A DNA stretch of 64,000 bases, taken from NCBI RefSeq assembly GCF_003967515.1, contig NZ_BIFQ01000001.1:2914001-2978000 (forward strand), in the 5' to 3' direction. This stretch comes from Dictyobacter aurantiacus. Its GTDB lineage: Bacteria > Chloroflexota > Ktedonobacteria > Ktedonobacterales > Ktedonobacteraceae. The position numbers were made by a program, and so were the translations under genes. Positions within the stretch are counted from its first letter, which is position 1; each line of letters begins with the position of its first letter. Shown here in pieces: positions 49,897-59,885 of this stretch. The notes beneath the pieces are model-generated. The model did no database searches. It had not been told where the DNA came from and saw nothing but the letters and a program-made list of their open reading frames with translations.

Positions 49897-51669
49897 TTAT
49901 GCTTGGATGGGAGTGTTGGCGCTCCCATGTTGCTGCTGCCACATCCTCCGGTAGAGCCCCTTTTCTTTGAGCAGGGAGGTGTGGCTGCCGCGTTCAACGA
50001 TCTGGCCGCGCTGCAACACCAGAATCTCATTGGCCATCTCCATTTCGACGAGGCGGTGGGTGACCATGATGGTTGTACGCCGCTGGCGCAAGGCCTTGAT
50101 GGCATCCAGTATCGCTCGTTCGGTGATGGCATCCAGGTTGATGGTGGGCTCATCCAGTACCAGGATGGGCGCATCCTTGAGAAAGGCGCGGGCGATGGCG
50201 ACCCGCTGGCGTTCACCGCCGCTCAGGCGCAATCCCTGCTCCCCCACCCGGGTATCATAGCCGTCGGGCAGGCTCATCACGAAATCATGCAGCTGCGCCT
50301 GGCGGGCGGCTGTGATCAGCTCCTCTTCGCTGGCACCCTTACGTGCGATCAGGATATTCTCGCGAATGCTGGTATTGAACAGGTGCGTATCCTGTTCCAC
50401 CACGCTTACCTGCTGATAGAGATCATCCTGCTGATAATTCTGCAGTGGGAAGCCACCCACGCTGATCTTGCCTTGCTGGTAGTCCCAGAAGCGCAGCAGC
50501 AGATGGGCCAGCGTAGATTTGCCGGAGCCGCTGGGACCAACCACCATCAGGCATCTGCCCTGTGGAACCGTGAAGCTAACGTCCCGCAGAACCTCGGGCT
50601 CACCGGGAGCATAGCGGAAACTCAGGTGCTCAACCCTGACCTCTTGATTGATCGGTGTGGGCGATGGGGCCGCTGGATTGCTGACGGCCGGTTTGGCGTC
50701 CACGACCTCAAACAGGCGCCGCGCCGCTTCCAGGCTGCCGCCAAGTTGCTGGAAGGCCGCCGGCAGCGTCATGACGCCCTCGAAGCTGGCCAGCGCGCCC
50801 AGTACCAGCACGGCCAGGAAGATACCGTTCAGGCTTCCCTGGTGGACATAGGGAATGGCCACCAGCAGCATGGTCCAGGCCGTCAGGTTCATCAGCAGAT
50901 TGCTTAGGCCGCCCTGCATCCCGCTGACATAGGCCGAGGTCATCTGCAGCCTGCGTAGCTTCCCGTTCAGGGTCTGGATATACTGTGCCTGGCGCTCTTC
51001 CTGACCGAAGGCTATCAGGTCGGCGATGCCCTGGACGCTATCGACTAGCTGCGATTCCAGTTCCGCCTGCGTGCTGACTATCTCGCGGCTGACGCGCCGT
51101 CCCAGTAGCTGCGCCAGCCAGGGTACGCCGATGGCGGCGATTACATAGAAGACGATAAAGATCAGGCCAAAGACGATACCGAAGCAGCCGAAGAAGATCC
51201 ACATCAACACGCCGATGACCAGGGCAACCAGCGGCGGCGCCAGCACGCGGGTATAGAAGTTTTGCAGGGTGTCGATGTCTGAGACCGCGCGCCGCAGCAG
51301 GTCCCCACTGCGCAGCTCGCTCTGCTGACCGCCTTGCTGCTCGAGCAGGTGCGCCGGTATCAACGGCTCCAAAGCGCTGTAGAACCAGACGCGCAGCCGG
51401 GCCAGCAGGCGGAAGGTCGCGCGGTGCGACACCAGGCGTTCCAGATAGCGGAAGCCGCCACGCGCGATACCAAAGAAGCGTACCCCGACGATGGCGACGT
51501 TGAGGGCCGCCACCGATGGATGCAGGGCCGCCATCGAAATGAGATAGGCCGAGGTTGTCAGTAAGCCGATTCCACTGATGATGGTGCATGAACCGAGCAG
51601 GGCCGCCAGCAGCATCCAGTTTCTAATCGGCCAGGCCAGTCGAATCAGGCGACGCAGAGTGACGTTCAT
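49897..51669 (-). CDS. cydC: Thiol reductant ABC exporter subunit CydC
   Basis: 590 residues: six helices, then an ATPase domain with Walker A GPSGSGKST, signature LSGGERQR, Walker B ILVLDEPT and switch His in VTHRL. The N-terminal LRRLIRLAWPIRNWMLLAALLG is CydC-like. It overlaps cydD by 4 bp (51666-51669) and follows it. CydDC moves glutathione or cysteine to the periplasmic side and is needed for assembly of bd oxidase, whose genes lie just upstream. Confidence 0.9.
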   Translation of the reverse strand: MNVTLRRLIRLAWPIRNWMLLAALLGSCTIISGIGLLTTSAYLISMAALHPSVAALNVAIVGVRFFGIARGGFRYLERLVSHRATFRLLARLRVWFYSALEPLIPAHLLEQQGGQQSELRSGDLLRRAVSDIDTLQNFYTRVLAPPLVALVIGVLMWIFFGCFGIVFGLIFIVFYVIAAIGVPWLAQLLGRRVSREIVSTQAELESQLVDSVQGIADLIAFGQEERQAQYIQTLNGKLRRLQMTSAYVSGMQGGLSNLLMNLTAWTMLLVAIPYVHQGSLNGIFLAVLVLGALASFEGVMTLPAAFQQLGGSLEAARRLFEVVDAKPAVSNPAAPSPTPINQEVRVEHLSFRYAPGEPEVLRDVSFTVPQGRCLMVVGPSGSGKSTLAHLLLRFWDYQQGKISVGGFPLQNYQQDDLYQQVSVVEQDTHLFNTSIRENILIARKGASEEELITAARQAQLHDFVMSLPDGYDTRVGEQGLRLSGGERQRVAIARAFLKDAPILVLDEPTINLDAITERAILDAIKALRQRRTTIMVTHRLVEMEMANEILVLQRGQIVERGSHTSLLKEKGLYRRMWQQQHGSANTPIQA

Positions 51670-53414
51670 ACAACTGCCTCCTCATCTTCATAAGCCCTGA
51701 TCAACGCCTGGTAGGCGGGCGATTGCGTCAGCAGCTCCTGGTGGGTTCCACGCGCGATTACCTGTCCATCCTCCAGCACGATGATAAGGTCCGCACTGCT
51801 AATGGTATGCAGGCGATGGGCGATGATCAGGACAAAGTGATCGGGGGCGACGTGGTCAATGGTGCGCAAGACCCGGGTCTCGCTCTCGGCGTCCAGCGTC
51901 GATGTGGCCTCATCCAGCAGCAGAATGGGACTTCCCTTGAGCAGGGCGCGTGCCAGGCTCAGGCGCTGCAGTTGTCCTCCACTCAGACGCGTGCCGCGCT
52001 CGCCGATCGGCGTTTCGTATCCCTGTGGCAGCGACTGGATGAAGTCGTGCAGATTGGCCATGCGTGCCACCTCGATCACTTCATCCATGCTGGCCTTCGG
52101 CCGTCCCAGGCGAATGTTTGCCGCCACCGTCGTATTGAATAGATAGGGGCGCTGCGGCTGCCAGGCGACCAGCTTACGCCACGCGGTCGCGCTAAACTCG
52201 CGAATGTCGCGCTGATCGGCCTTAATGCTTCCTCCACCGGGCTCAATGAAGCGCAGCAGCAGATTGGCCAGCGTGCTCTTTCCGGCTCCACTGCGTCCAA
52301 TGATGGCCACCTTCTGGCCGCGCTGGATGGCGAAGGAGACGCCGCGCAGGGCCTCGTGGCGCTGGCCGTCCGCATCCCGATAGGCGTAGTGCACATCGTT
52401 GATCAGTAGCGTCTGCCCGATCTTTGCCTCCTCCTGCACGCCGGTCGTTGTTTCCGGCGTCGTCGGCGTCTCCAGAATATCAAAGATGCGCTCGGCCCCG
52501 GCCGCGCTGTTCATACTGGCATGGAACTGCGTGCCCAGGTTGCGCAGGGGCTGATAGAACTCGGGTGTCAGCAGCAGCACGAAGAAAGCCTGCTCAAAAG
52601 GAATATTGCCGTAGAGCAGGCGCAGTCCAATCTCAACAGCGATGATGGCATTGCTGATGGTCGCGCCCAGCTCCATCACAAACGAGGAGAGGAAGGCCAC
52701 GCGCAGCACCGCCATTGTGGTATCCCCATAGCGATCGCTGATGCGGCGAATCGTCTCCTGCTGAATCTTGTTGCGTCCGAACAGCTTGAGCGTGGTCATC
52801 CCTTGCAGCACATCCAGAAAGTGCGCGCTCAACAGACTCATCTGGCGCCAGCGGCTCTCGGTCATGGCGTTTGCCTGCAGACCGATCAGAATCATAAAGA
52901 CCGGCAGGATCGGCCACGTCACTAGCAGAACGATACCGGATAGAAGATCCGTTGAGAAGACCACAATCAGGATCGCTAGCGGAATAATCATGGTCGCGCA
53001 GACCTGTGGAAAGAACTGGTTAAAGTAGGCGTCCAATGCTTCCACCGCCTCGGTGGTCGTATTGGCGATCTCACCGCTGCGCTCGCCGCGCACATACATG
53101 GGCCCCAGCCTGAAGATATGTCTGAAGAGGCGCAGGCGTAGATCGCTCTTCACCGTACCGGAGACGCTATTGGTGGCGATATCGTTGCCCCAGATAACCG
53201 CCGCCCGCGCCAGTAGGACCGCCAGCAAGATCAGCAGGGCGCCCATCACCTGGACCAGGCTCTGCTTCCGCAGGAAGACCGCGTTGATAATCGCAGCGAT
53301 CGAGTGTGATTGCAGGATAATGAAAATGGCGCTCAGCAGGCTGAGCGCACCCACAATCAGCACATAGATGCGCATAGTCTTCACATATTGCAACAAGCGT
53401 TTATTGATCTTCAT
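51666..53414 (-). CDS. cydD: Thiol reductant ABC exporter subunit CydD
   Basis: 582 residues: six helices, Walker A GRSGAGKST, signature LSGGQLQRL, Walker B ILLLDEAT and switch His in AHRLHT. The helix region with FNQFFPQVCATMIIPLAIL fits CydD. ATG at 53414. Its 3' end overlaps cydC. It follows cydB after 312 bp that contain a MITE-like element and a hairpin, so cydDC may be partly uncoupled from cydAB. Confidence 0.9.
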   Translation of the reverse strand: MKINKRLLQYVKTMRIYVLIVGALSLLSAIFIILQSHSIAAIINAVFLRKQSLVQVMGALLILLAVLLARAAVIWGNDIATNSVSGTVKSDLRLRLFRHIFRLGPMYVRGERSGEIANTTTEAVEALDAYFNQFFPQVCATMIIPLAILIVVFSTDLLSGIVLLVTWPILPVFMILIGLQANAMTESRWRQMSLLSAHFLDVLQGMTTLKLFGRNKIQQETIRRISDRYGDTTMAVLRVAFLSSFVMELGATISNAIIAVEIGLRLLYGNIPFEQAFFVLLLTPEFYQPLRNLGTQFHASMNSAAGAERIFDILETPTTPETTTGVQEEAKIGQTLLINDVHYAYRDADGQRHEALRGVSFAIQRGQKVAIIGRSGAGKSTLANLLLRFIEPGGGSIKADQRDIREFSATAWRKLVAWQPQRPYLFNTTVAANIRLGRPKASMDEVIEVARMANLHDFIQSLPQGYETPIGERGTRLSGGQLQRLSLARALLKGSPILLLDEATSTLDAESETRVLRTIDHVAPDHFVLIIAHRLHTISSADLIIVLEDGQVIARGTHQELLTQSPAYQALIRAYEDEEAVV

Positions 53415-53510
53415 AACAACCGCACCCGCTCACGGGCGCCCCCCTCGCGAACCATAAAAACGAAACATGAATCCGCCCCCGTCGTGGATACGCCCACCCA
53501 TAACCGCGCC

Positions 53511-53641
53511 GTAGGTTCGGCCCTTGCGGCCGATTTCCGCTCCCCATCCACCCATGACCACCAAACACGAGGACCACGGAAACGAATGTGCGATGCATGT
53601 TCATGCGGCGAGGAGAAATCGGCCGCAAGGGCCGAACCTAC
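53511..53641. mobile_element. MITE-like element, 26-bp perfect terminal inverted repeats
   Basis: The 131-bp element starts GTAGGTTCGGCCCTTGCGGC and ends with its complement. The same kind of ends as at 43100-43240, with CTTGC in place of CTCGC and the matching change in the other arm. It lies between cydB and cydD. Confidence 0.78.
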
Positions 53642-53669
53642 CATTCACGACAAAAAAATCCTGACGCCC

Positions 53670-53708
53670 ATCCTTGATATGATCAACGCCATTCATCATA
53701 TCAAGGAT
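53670..53708 (-). terminator. Hairpin after cydB
   Basis: ATCCTTGATATGAT pairs perfectly with ATCATATCAAGGAT across 11 bases, 18 bases after the cydB stop. On the minus strand a run of seven T follows about 10 bases later. Confidence 0.6.
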
Positions 53709-53726
53709 ACAGAGCCAACGAATGAA

Positions 53727-54746
53727 TTAGTAATGGCCGATCTTATGTGGCTGTATACGCTGCTTGAAGACCCAGTAGTTCCATCCCTGGTAGAGCAGGA
53801 CGATGGGGACAATGGTCAGGGCCAGCCAGCTCATCACCGTCAGCGTGTAGGGACTGGATGAGGCGTTGCGTACCGTCAGCGTCCAGGCAGGATTGAGGCT
53901 GGATATCATAATATTTGGGAAGGCACTGACACCCAGGCTGAGGGAGGCCAGCACGATCGTAATGGTGGTCATGATGAAGGCCCAGCCGCTATGGTGCCGC
54001 CTCAAGAGCAGCGGGATCGCGATCAGGGCGGCCAGCATGGCGTAGCCTAGCGGCATTACCTTCGCATCCAGCAGCATGTGATGGATGACCGCTGTGTTGA
54101 AAAATCCCATTGTCACGAAGAGCAGGAACACGACCAGGGCGGGCAACCAGATGCGCCGCGCAGCCCGCTCGGAGCGCGCCATCAGCGGTCCCTCGATGCG
54201 CAGACTGAGGAAGATGGCGCCATGCAGGGCGAACAGCATCACCACAGCCAGGCCACACAGCAGGGCGAAGGGATTGAACGGTGTCAGCAGCGTGCCGACG
54301 TAGTTCATATGGGCGTCGATGGGCACGCCATGGATCATGTTGGCCACGATCACGCCCCACAGGAAGCCGGGGAGCGCGCTCCCGACAAAGAACAGACCAT
54401 CCCACAGCGCGCGCCAGTGTGTCTGTTCGCGCATACTGCGAAACTCGATCGCCGCACCACGCAGGATCAGGGCCAGCAGGATCAGGAACATCTCCAGATA
54501 GAAGCCACTGAACATCGTTGCGTACCAGTCGGGGAAGGCGGCGAAGATGGCACCGCCGGCGGCGATCAGCCACACCTCGTTGCCGTCCCAGAAGGGTCCA
54601 ATCGAATTGATGATCATGCGCCGCTCGCTATCGCTCTTGCCCAGGAAGGGCAGGAGGATACCGACCCCGTAGTCAAATCCCTCCAGTACAAAGAAGCCTG
54701 TGAAGAGGATGACGATCAGCGTAATCCAGAGTATTTGTAGGTCCAT
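53727..54746 (-). CDS. cydB: Cytochrome bd ubiquinol oxidase subunit II (CydB)
   Basis: 339 residues, eight to nine helices. Characteristic blocks: FFVLEGFDYGVGILLPFLG near the N-terminus, GPFWDGNEVWLIAAGGAIFA and FPDWYATMFSGFYLEMFLIL. It pairs with CydA in the quinol oxidase. ATG at 54746 lies 21 bp after the cydA stop. Confidence 0.95.
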   Translation of the reverse strand: MDLQILWITLIVILFTGFFVLEGFDYGVGILLPFLGKSDSERRMIINSIGPFWDGNEVWLIAAGGAIFAAFPDWYATMFSGFYLEMFLILLALILRGAAIEFRSMREQTHWRALWDGLFFVGSALPGFLWGVIVANMIHGVPIDAHMNYVGTLLTPFNPFALLCGLAVVMLFALHGAIFLSLRIEGPLMARSERAARRIWLPALVVFLLFVTMGFFNTAVIHHMLLDAKVMPLGYAMLAALIAIPLLLRRHHSGWAFIMTTITIVLASLSLGVSAFPNIMISSLNPAWTLTVRNASSSPYTLTVMSWLALTIVPIVLLYQGWNYWVFKQRIQPHKIGHY

Positions 54747-54767
54747 AATTTTTCCTCTTCCTCTTCT

Positions 54768-56153
54768 TTAGTAGGCCGCGACCAGCTCTTCCGCCTTTAC
54801 TTCCTCGTGCGTCTCGATGGCGGCGACACCCTGGCGGGCGACGCGCAACATCAGCAGACCATCGATGACGGCCAGCACACCGTAGACGAGGATAAACGAG
54901 ATCAGCGAGAAGAGGATCACACCAGGGTTGACCGAAGGTGAGACTCCATCAGCGGTCTTCAGCAGACCATTGACCAGCCATGGTTGACGTCCAATCTCCG
55001 CCAGTACCCAGCCAGCGGTGTTCCCCACATAGGGAAGCGCGATGGCGGCCACCAGCATAGCCAGAAACCACTTCATCTGCTCCAGCCGCTTCTTCCACAT
55101 CAGGAAAAGGCCAGCCGAGGAGAGCAGGGCCATCATGGCTCCTACGCCGAGCATCAGGCGGAAGCTCCAGTAGGTAACCACCACCGGTGGCACATAGTTG
55201 CCAGGGCCGTATTCCTTGACGTATTGAGCCTGCAGCTCTTTAATACCTTTGACCTCACCGGTAAAGTTGTTGTACGACAGGAAGCTCAGAACATAGGGAA
55301 CCTTGATCGCGACCACGTCCTTCATATCCTTTGGATCGCCGATGGTGAACAGCGAGAACGAGGCGGGACTCTCGCTATCCCACAGCGCCTCGGCGGCGGC
55401 CATCTTCATCGGCTGCTGCTGAACCACGTGCTGACCACTCAGGTGACCGGTGATCGAGACGGCGATTCCACCGATCAGGGCGACGATCAGACCGATGCGC
55501 ATCGAGCGCTGGAAGAAATCGTGGTCCGCCGACTTCTTGATAAAGTGGTAAGCGCTGATGCCGACTACAAAGAAGGCTCCGGTGGCGATGGCCCCAAAGA
55601 ACACGTGCGGGAACTGCTCCCACAGCGTTGGATTGGTCAGCAGCGCGAAGAAGTTGGTCATCTCGGCGCGACCATTGTGAATAGCGTAGCCGACCGGCTG
55701 CTGCATAAAGGCATTGGCGATAATAATCCAGAAGGCCGACAGGTTCGAGGCCAGCACCACCAGCCAGATCGCCAGCAGGTGTACCTTTTTCGATAGCCGA
55801 TCCCAGCCAAAGATCCAGACGCCCAGGAAGGTCGACTCCAGGAAGAAGGCCAGCAGCGCCTCAACCGCCAGCGGGGCCCCAAAGACATCGCCGATAAAGC
55901 GAGAATAGGTAGACCAGTTCATGCCGAACTGGAACTCCTGCACAATACCAGTCACAACTCCCAGTGCGAAGTTGATCAGGAAAAGCTTGCCCCAGAACTG
56001 GGCCATGCGTTTGTATGTTTCATTTCCGGTGCGCACATAAGCCGTTTCCATAATGGCGATGATCAAGGCCAGACCCATCGTCAAAGGCACAAACAGGAAA
56101 TGGTAGATAATCGTGCTACCGAACTGTAAGCGTGAGAGTGTTAATGCATCCAC
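54768..56153 (-). CDS. cydA: Cytochrome bd ubiquinol oxidase subunit I (CydA)
   Basis: 461 residues, shorter than the E. coli form because the Q loop lacks its C-terminal insert, as in Bacillus-type enzymes. The heme ligand His lies in the first helix (RLQFGSTIIYHFLFVPLTMG), GRQPW is present, and LLAFFLESTFLGVWIFGWDRL carries the conserved Glu and His context. It oxidises quinol and reduces oxygen with high affinity. First gene of cydABDC. ATG at 56153 follows AAGGAGCG. Confidence 0.95.
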   Translation of the reverse strand: MDALTLSRLQFGSTIIYHFLFVPLTMGLALIIAIMETAYVRTGNETYKRMAQFWGKLFLINFALGVVTGIVQEFQFGMNWSTYSRFIGDVFGAPLAVEALLAFFLESTFLGVWIFGWDRLSKKVHLLAIWLVVLASNLSAFWIIIANAFMQQPVGYAIHNGRAEMTNFFALLTNPTLWEQFPHVFFGAIATGAFFVVGISAYHFIKKSADHDFFQRSMRIGLIVALIGGIAVSITGHLSGQHVVQQQPMKMAAAEALWDSESPASFSLFTIGDPKDMKDVVAIKVPYVLSFLSYNNFTGEVKGIKELQAQYVKEYGPGNYVPPVVVTYWSFRLMLGVGAMMALLSSAGLFLMWKKRLEQMKWFLAMLVAAIALPYVGNTAGWVLAEIGRQPWLVNGLLKTADGVSPSVNPGVILFSLISFILVYGVLAVIDGLLMLRVARQGVAAIETHEEVKAEELVAAY

Positions 56154-56470
56154 GGATGCGCTCCTTATGGTTTAGCGGAACTATAGTCGTTTCGCGGATC
56201 TCTCTACGGGAGTCCAAATATGCATCGTTGCTTTTTTTCTCTTCGTTTTGTTCAACCATAGTATGGCATTGACTGGCCTTTGTGGACATCAGAAGTTTAC
56301 CCGATTGCAGACCTGATTATTGCTGCGGGTTTTTTGAAATATTTTGTGCAGAAAGGGCCGGAGTCGTCCTCAACACCTTAGTGTATTCATTACAATAACC
56401 TTACATCCCCCACGCCCTCGTAGGTGCCGGGCTTGCGCCGGCTGTGCCGCGAAGCGGCCTCGTGCCAGGG
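56154..56470. other. Intergenic region upstream of cydA
   Basis: No gene. AT-rich near cydA, where its promoter must lie but was not pinned down. A REP-like variant with stem GCCGG/CCGGC and loop GCTTGCG is at 56426-56442, next to the YbaK stop. Confidence 0.45.
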
Positions 56471-56956
56471 TTATGCGGTGGTGGAGATGGGGGTGGCGGA
56501 GGTGAGGTTGATGATGTCGTTGACCTTGAGTTGGAGGTTGACGCCGCGCTGGCCGGCGCTGATGGCGATCTCATCGAAGTGGGTGGCGCTCTCGTCGATG
56601 TAGACGTCGAAGGGGCGATTGAGCAGGGCCAGGGCCGAGATGCCGCCAACTTTGAGGCCGGTCAATTTTTCGGCCTGGTCGTGCCCCGCCATGCGCACAG
56701 CCTTGACGCCGATCTCATGGGCGAAATGGCGCAGATCGAGCTCGTGGTTGGCCGGTACCATCACCAGCAATGGATGGGCATTGGGCTCATTTTCGCGCAG
56801 CACCACCAGCGTCTTAAACACCTGAGAGGGCGGCAATCCGATCCTGGAGGCCACCTCCTCGGCATTGTGAATGGTATCGGGAAACTGGTGGACGATATAG
56901 GTGATCTTATGGGCATCCAGAACCCGCATTGACTGTGTGCGTACTTTTTTAGCCAT
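56471..56956 (-). CDS. YbaK/EbsC-type aminoacyl-tRNA deacylase
   Basis: 161 residues of the YbaK/ProX fold: YIVHQFPDTIHNAEEVASRI, then VFKTLVVLRE with the catalytic Lys position and GLKVGGISALAL (GxxxGG-type motif). Members remove mischarged amino acids, for example Cys from tRNA-Pro. ATG at 56956 follows GGATGG. It is monocistronic. Confidence 0.9.
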   Translation of the reverse strand: MAKKVRTQSMRVLDAHKITYIVHQFPDTIHNAEEVASRIGLPPSQVFKTLVVLRENEPNAHPLLVMVPANHELDLRHFAHEIGVKAVRMAGHDQAEKLTGLKVGGISALALLNRPFDVYIDESATHFDEIAISAGQRGVNLQLKVNDIINLTSATPISTTA

Positions 56957-57055
56957 CCTTACGATCCTTTACTGATGGAGCTATGTGCGGTTCATCATCA
57001 AGGCTTATAGTATATCATCCTACCCAATCATTACCCTGAAAATCTCTGGGTTTTC

Positions 57056-57185
57056 GCACCTACGGTGCTCAGGAATCTGTCAGATGTTGATGCAACAGGT
57101 GCGCACTAACGCACCTGTTGCATCAACATCAAAAATCAGTGCGGCCGCGCATGCGGACGCCTGTGCGGGGGCGCTCAAGTGCCCC
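57056..57185. repeat. Composite palindrome element (21-bp perfect arms)
   Basis: Left flank GCACCTACGGTGCTCA (57056-57071), palindrome 57083-57130 with loop CACTAA, right flank GTGCGGCCGCGCATGCGG and GTGCGGGGGCGCT to 57185. It is the best-preserved whole unit of the family in the window. Confidence 0.82.
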
Positions 57186-57298
57186 AATACCCAGCTTTGC
57201 TGGCCTCAGCACTAGGCAGAGGTATGGCTTCTCTGGTAAACTTCTTTACAATGAATACTCTGGTTTTTCGACAGACAGCCTGAAGAGGAGAACGCGTG

Positions 57299-58297
57299 AT
57301 GATTGCACCACAGGAAGATAGGATAGCGAAGGCTCTTACCCAGCCTGTTTATTCTATTGTGGCTCCAGTCTTCAATGAGGAGGAGACGCTTCCTCACTTT
57401 TATGCACGCATCGTCCAGGTGATGGAGACCCTGGATGAGCCGTTTGAACTGATCTTGATCAATGATGGCAGCAGGGATAGATCTTACAGGGTTATGCAGG
57501 AATTGCATGATCAGGATCCGCGTGTGCGCATCATTGATTTCTCGCGCAACTTTGGTCATCAGATCGCTATTTCAGCGGGCCTGGACTACGCGCAAGGAAA
57601 AGCTGTGGTCGTCATTGATTCAGACTTGCAGGATCCGCCAGAGGTGATTCTGGACCTGATCGCGCGCTGGAAAGATGGTGCCGAGGTGGTCTATGCCCAG
57701 CGAGCGTCCCGCGTGGGTGAGACCAGGTTTAAGCTGGTTACGGCCTCGCTTTTCTATCAATTGATCGATCGCATCACTTCAGTGCATATTCCTCGTAACG
57801 TGGGTGATTTTCGTCTGATGGATCGCGCCGTAGTGCTGTCCCTGATCCAGATGCGTGAGCATCATCGCTTTATGCGCGGCCTCTCCGCCTGGGTCGGCTT
57901 TCGCCAGGAGGCGGTCCTCTATCATCGCCATGAGCGTTACGCGGGCAGCACCAAGTATCCGCTCAAGAAAATGATCAGCTTTTCCCTGGATGCGATCACC
58001 AGCTTCAGCCATCTCCCTCTTCAACTCGCTACCACTTTCGGATTTGTCCTGGCGGGGATCAGCTTGCTGGGCATCCTGGTGGCCATCTTCTTACGCCTGA
58101 TTACCGGGGCCATCGTTGGCCAGGCCTCGACCTTGATCCTGGTACTGTTCCTGGGCGGCGTACAGTTGATCTTCCTGGGAATCATTGGCGAATATCTGGG
58201 TCGCATCTATGATGAGGTACGCGCTCGCCCCCTGTACATCGTGCATCACACGCTTGGATTCACGGAAAAAGAGCTGACCGAAGAGCGCAAGCCGTAA
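57299..58297 (+). CDS. Family 2 glycosyltransferase (polyprenyl-phosphate sugar transferase type)
   Basis: 332 residues. The GT-A catalytic part (1-225) has [19 protein letters not shown] (first strand), [24 protein letters not shown] (DxD-type metal site) and [11 protein letters not shown]. Two C-terminal helices ([20 protein letters not shown] and [20 protein letters not shown]) anchor it, as in DPM1/GtrB/ArnC-like enzymes that load a sugar onto a lipid carrier. ATG at 57299 follows GGAG; GTG at 57296 is in frame. Confidence 0.9.
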   Translation: MIAPQEDRIAKALTQPVYSIVAPVFNEEETLPHFYARIVQVMETLDEPFELILINDGSRDRSYRVMQELHDQDPRVRIIDFSRNFGHQIAISAGLDYAQGKAVVVIDSDLQDPPEVILDLIARWKDGAEVVYAQRASRVGETRFKLVTASLFYQLIDRITSVHIPRNVGDFRLMDRAVVLSLIQMREHHRFMRGLSAWVGFRQEAVLYHRHERYAGSTKYPLKKMISFSLDAITSFSHLPLQLATTFGFVLAGISLLGILVAIFLRLITGAIVGQASTLILVLFLGGVQLIFLGIIGEYLGRIYDEVRARPLYIVHHTLGFTEKELTEERKP

Positions 58298-58306
58298 CAA
58301 TTCATG

Positions 58307-59758
58307 TTATATGCTGCCATTGATATAGCGTTGGGCACGTTGCCAGGCCAGCTTACCGACGGTATGGCCCAGGGCGCGACCAGCGATATCTCCTTGCTCA
58401 AAATGCGTACCGGCATAGAGGCGTGACCTGCCCGCTTCGCAGGCCGCCTCGCTGAAGGTTTTCCATCTGAGAGTGATCTCCGTTTGCGGGGTGGTTCCCG
58501 GTTCGATCGAGGAACCGCCCACTCTTCGTGTGTAGATGCCTCCAAAGTAGTCGCTGTGGGTAAAAAAGTTGAGGATGCAGGCGGCGGCAGCGCTGAAGGC
58601 GCTATGTTCTGAGCAGTATTCGGGTGAGGCTGGCGTAGGGCAGGTTGCCGGTTGGTAGGGATGCCAATCGCTCCCCTTGATCAGCCCCTTCCCCTGGTGG
58701 GGACCGCCCCAGGCCTGCACCGGGCGGTCAGCGTACAGATAGTGGATCGCCGTGATCGGACGCTCGGCATTATAGGCCCGCTTGGTATCCCAGCAAACGA
58801 TGCTGGCGTCCAGCAAGGCGTTGCCCAGTACAAAAAACAGCTTGATGGCATTATCCAGGCCATAGAGATCGCGCCGTACCACATAGCGTGCGATCAGAAA
58901 CCAGTGGCCGGCTATCTGCTCGTGGGCTGGACCATCCTGCCAGTATTCAACGATCGTTTTCTGGGTATCGTTGAGGTTGGCGCTGATCTCCAGGATCTGG
59001 TTGGCTTGCGTAGCGTAGCGCGAGGTGTAGATGGTGGCCGGTGGCACAGAGGGGCGCAGCAGCGAACCGTGGGGAAAGGCGAACGGCCTGACACGTCCCC
59101 AATGCGGCGTGACATATCTTTGTATGCTCGCCTCCTGTCCCACTCCCGGTATACGCAGCGGTTGCCAGGAGTTGGGATCGCGGATCTGGTCTGGTGTATT
59201 TGTGGGCTGGTAGCTGCTGTGGTCAGCATAAGCCCCAGCCTGGATGTCGTTCGGCTGCTGCGCTCCGTCGTGATGCCGCATGTCCAGTATCAGACGCGCC
59301 ACCAGGTTGCCGATGCCAGCAGGCGTGCTGGCATTGCTGGACTGATCCAGCGTCGAGTATCCCAGTTGACCCATGAGCGTACGAAATTGCCGCTCTTGCT
59401 CGGGGAAGAGACTTTGCAGGGCCTGGTAGGCCGCGTAGCTGATGGCCTCTTCTTTATTGGTCGGGGTGTGTTCGTGTTCGGGACGGCGCAACCGGCTGGC
59501 GCAGCAGGTACTGCTGGCCCGCGCATGGTAGGCGGACCAGGCGTCATACATACAGGTATGCACGATAGCCAGTGCTCGGGCTGTGATCGTGGCGGCCGGC
59601 CTGCTGACGCGAATGGCCTGCAGGAGCGCCTCATTCCAGAGTAGCGCTACCTGTGCGCCGGCCATGGTATGCGTGGTGGGCAGTGCATTCACGCTATTGA
59701 GCAAAGCCATACCGCCGCGCAGGATGCTGTGGCGATCCACTATTCTTTTTCCCATCAT
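58307..59758 (-). CDS. Vanadium-dependent haloperoxidase/PAP2-like protein
   Basis: 483 residues. The C-terminal half holds vanadate or phosphate site motifs in the haloperoxidase order: KRAYNAERPITAIHY (Lys/Arg-x-x-x-x-x-x-Arg-Pro), SPEYCSEHSAFSAAAA (S-E-H-S in place of PSGHS) and RLYAGTHFEQGDIAGRALG (Arg-x5-His). The N-terminal half is helical. It may act as a haloperoxidase or as an acid phosphatase relative. The SEHS variant is common in bacterial members. No signal peptide is certain. It is convergent with the glycosyltransferase gene. Confidence 0.82.
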   Translation of the reverse strand: MMGKRIVDRHSILRGGMALLNSVNALPTTHTMAGAQVALLWNEALLQAIRVSRPAATITARALAIVHTCMYDAWSAYHARASSTCCASRLRRPEHEHTPTNKEEAISYAAYQALQSLFPEQERQFRTLMGQLGYSTLDQSSNASTPAGIGNLVARLILDMRHHDGAQQPNDIQAGAYADHSSYQPTNTPDQIRDPNSWQPLRIPGVGQEASIQRYVTPHWGRVRPFAFPHGSLLRPSVPPATIYTSRYATQANQILEISANLNDTQKTIVEYWQDGPAHEQIAGHWFLIARYVVRRDLYGLDNAIKLFFVLGNALLDASIVCWDTKRAYNAERPITAIHYLYADRPVQAWGGPHQGKGLIKGSDWHPYQPATCPTPASPEYCSEHSAFSAAAACILNFFTHSDYFGGIYTRRVGGSSIEPGTTPQTEITLRWKTFSEAACEAGRSRLYAGTHFEQGDIAGRALGHTVGKLAWQRAQRYINGSI

Positions 59759-59885
59759 CTACAGCCTTCGTTTACCGGCAACGATCCCTATCCCTGTCAT
59801 CGAGCCTTTGCTATCGGTACTCGCAGGGAACGATATCACTTGTGGTGGACGTGCTCGCCCGGGAGCCGGTCGCGTCGCGACAAAG

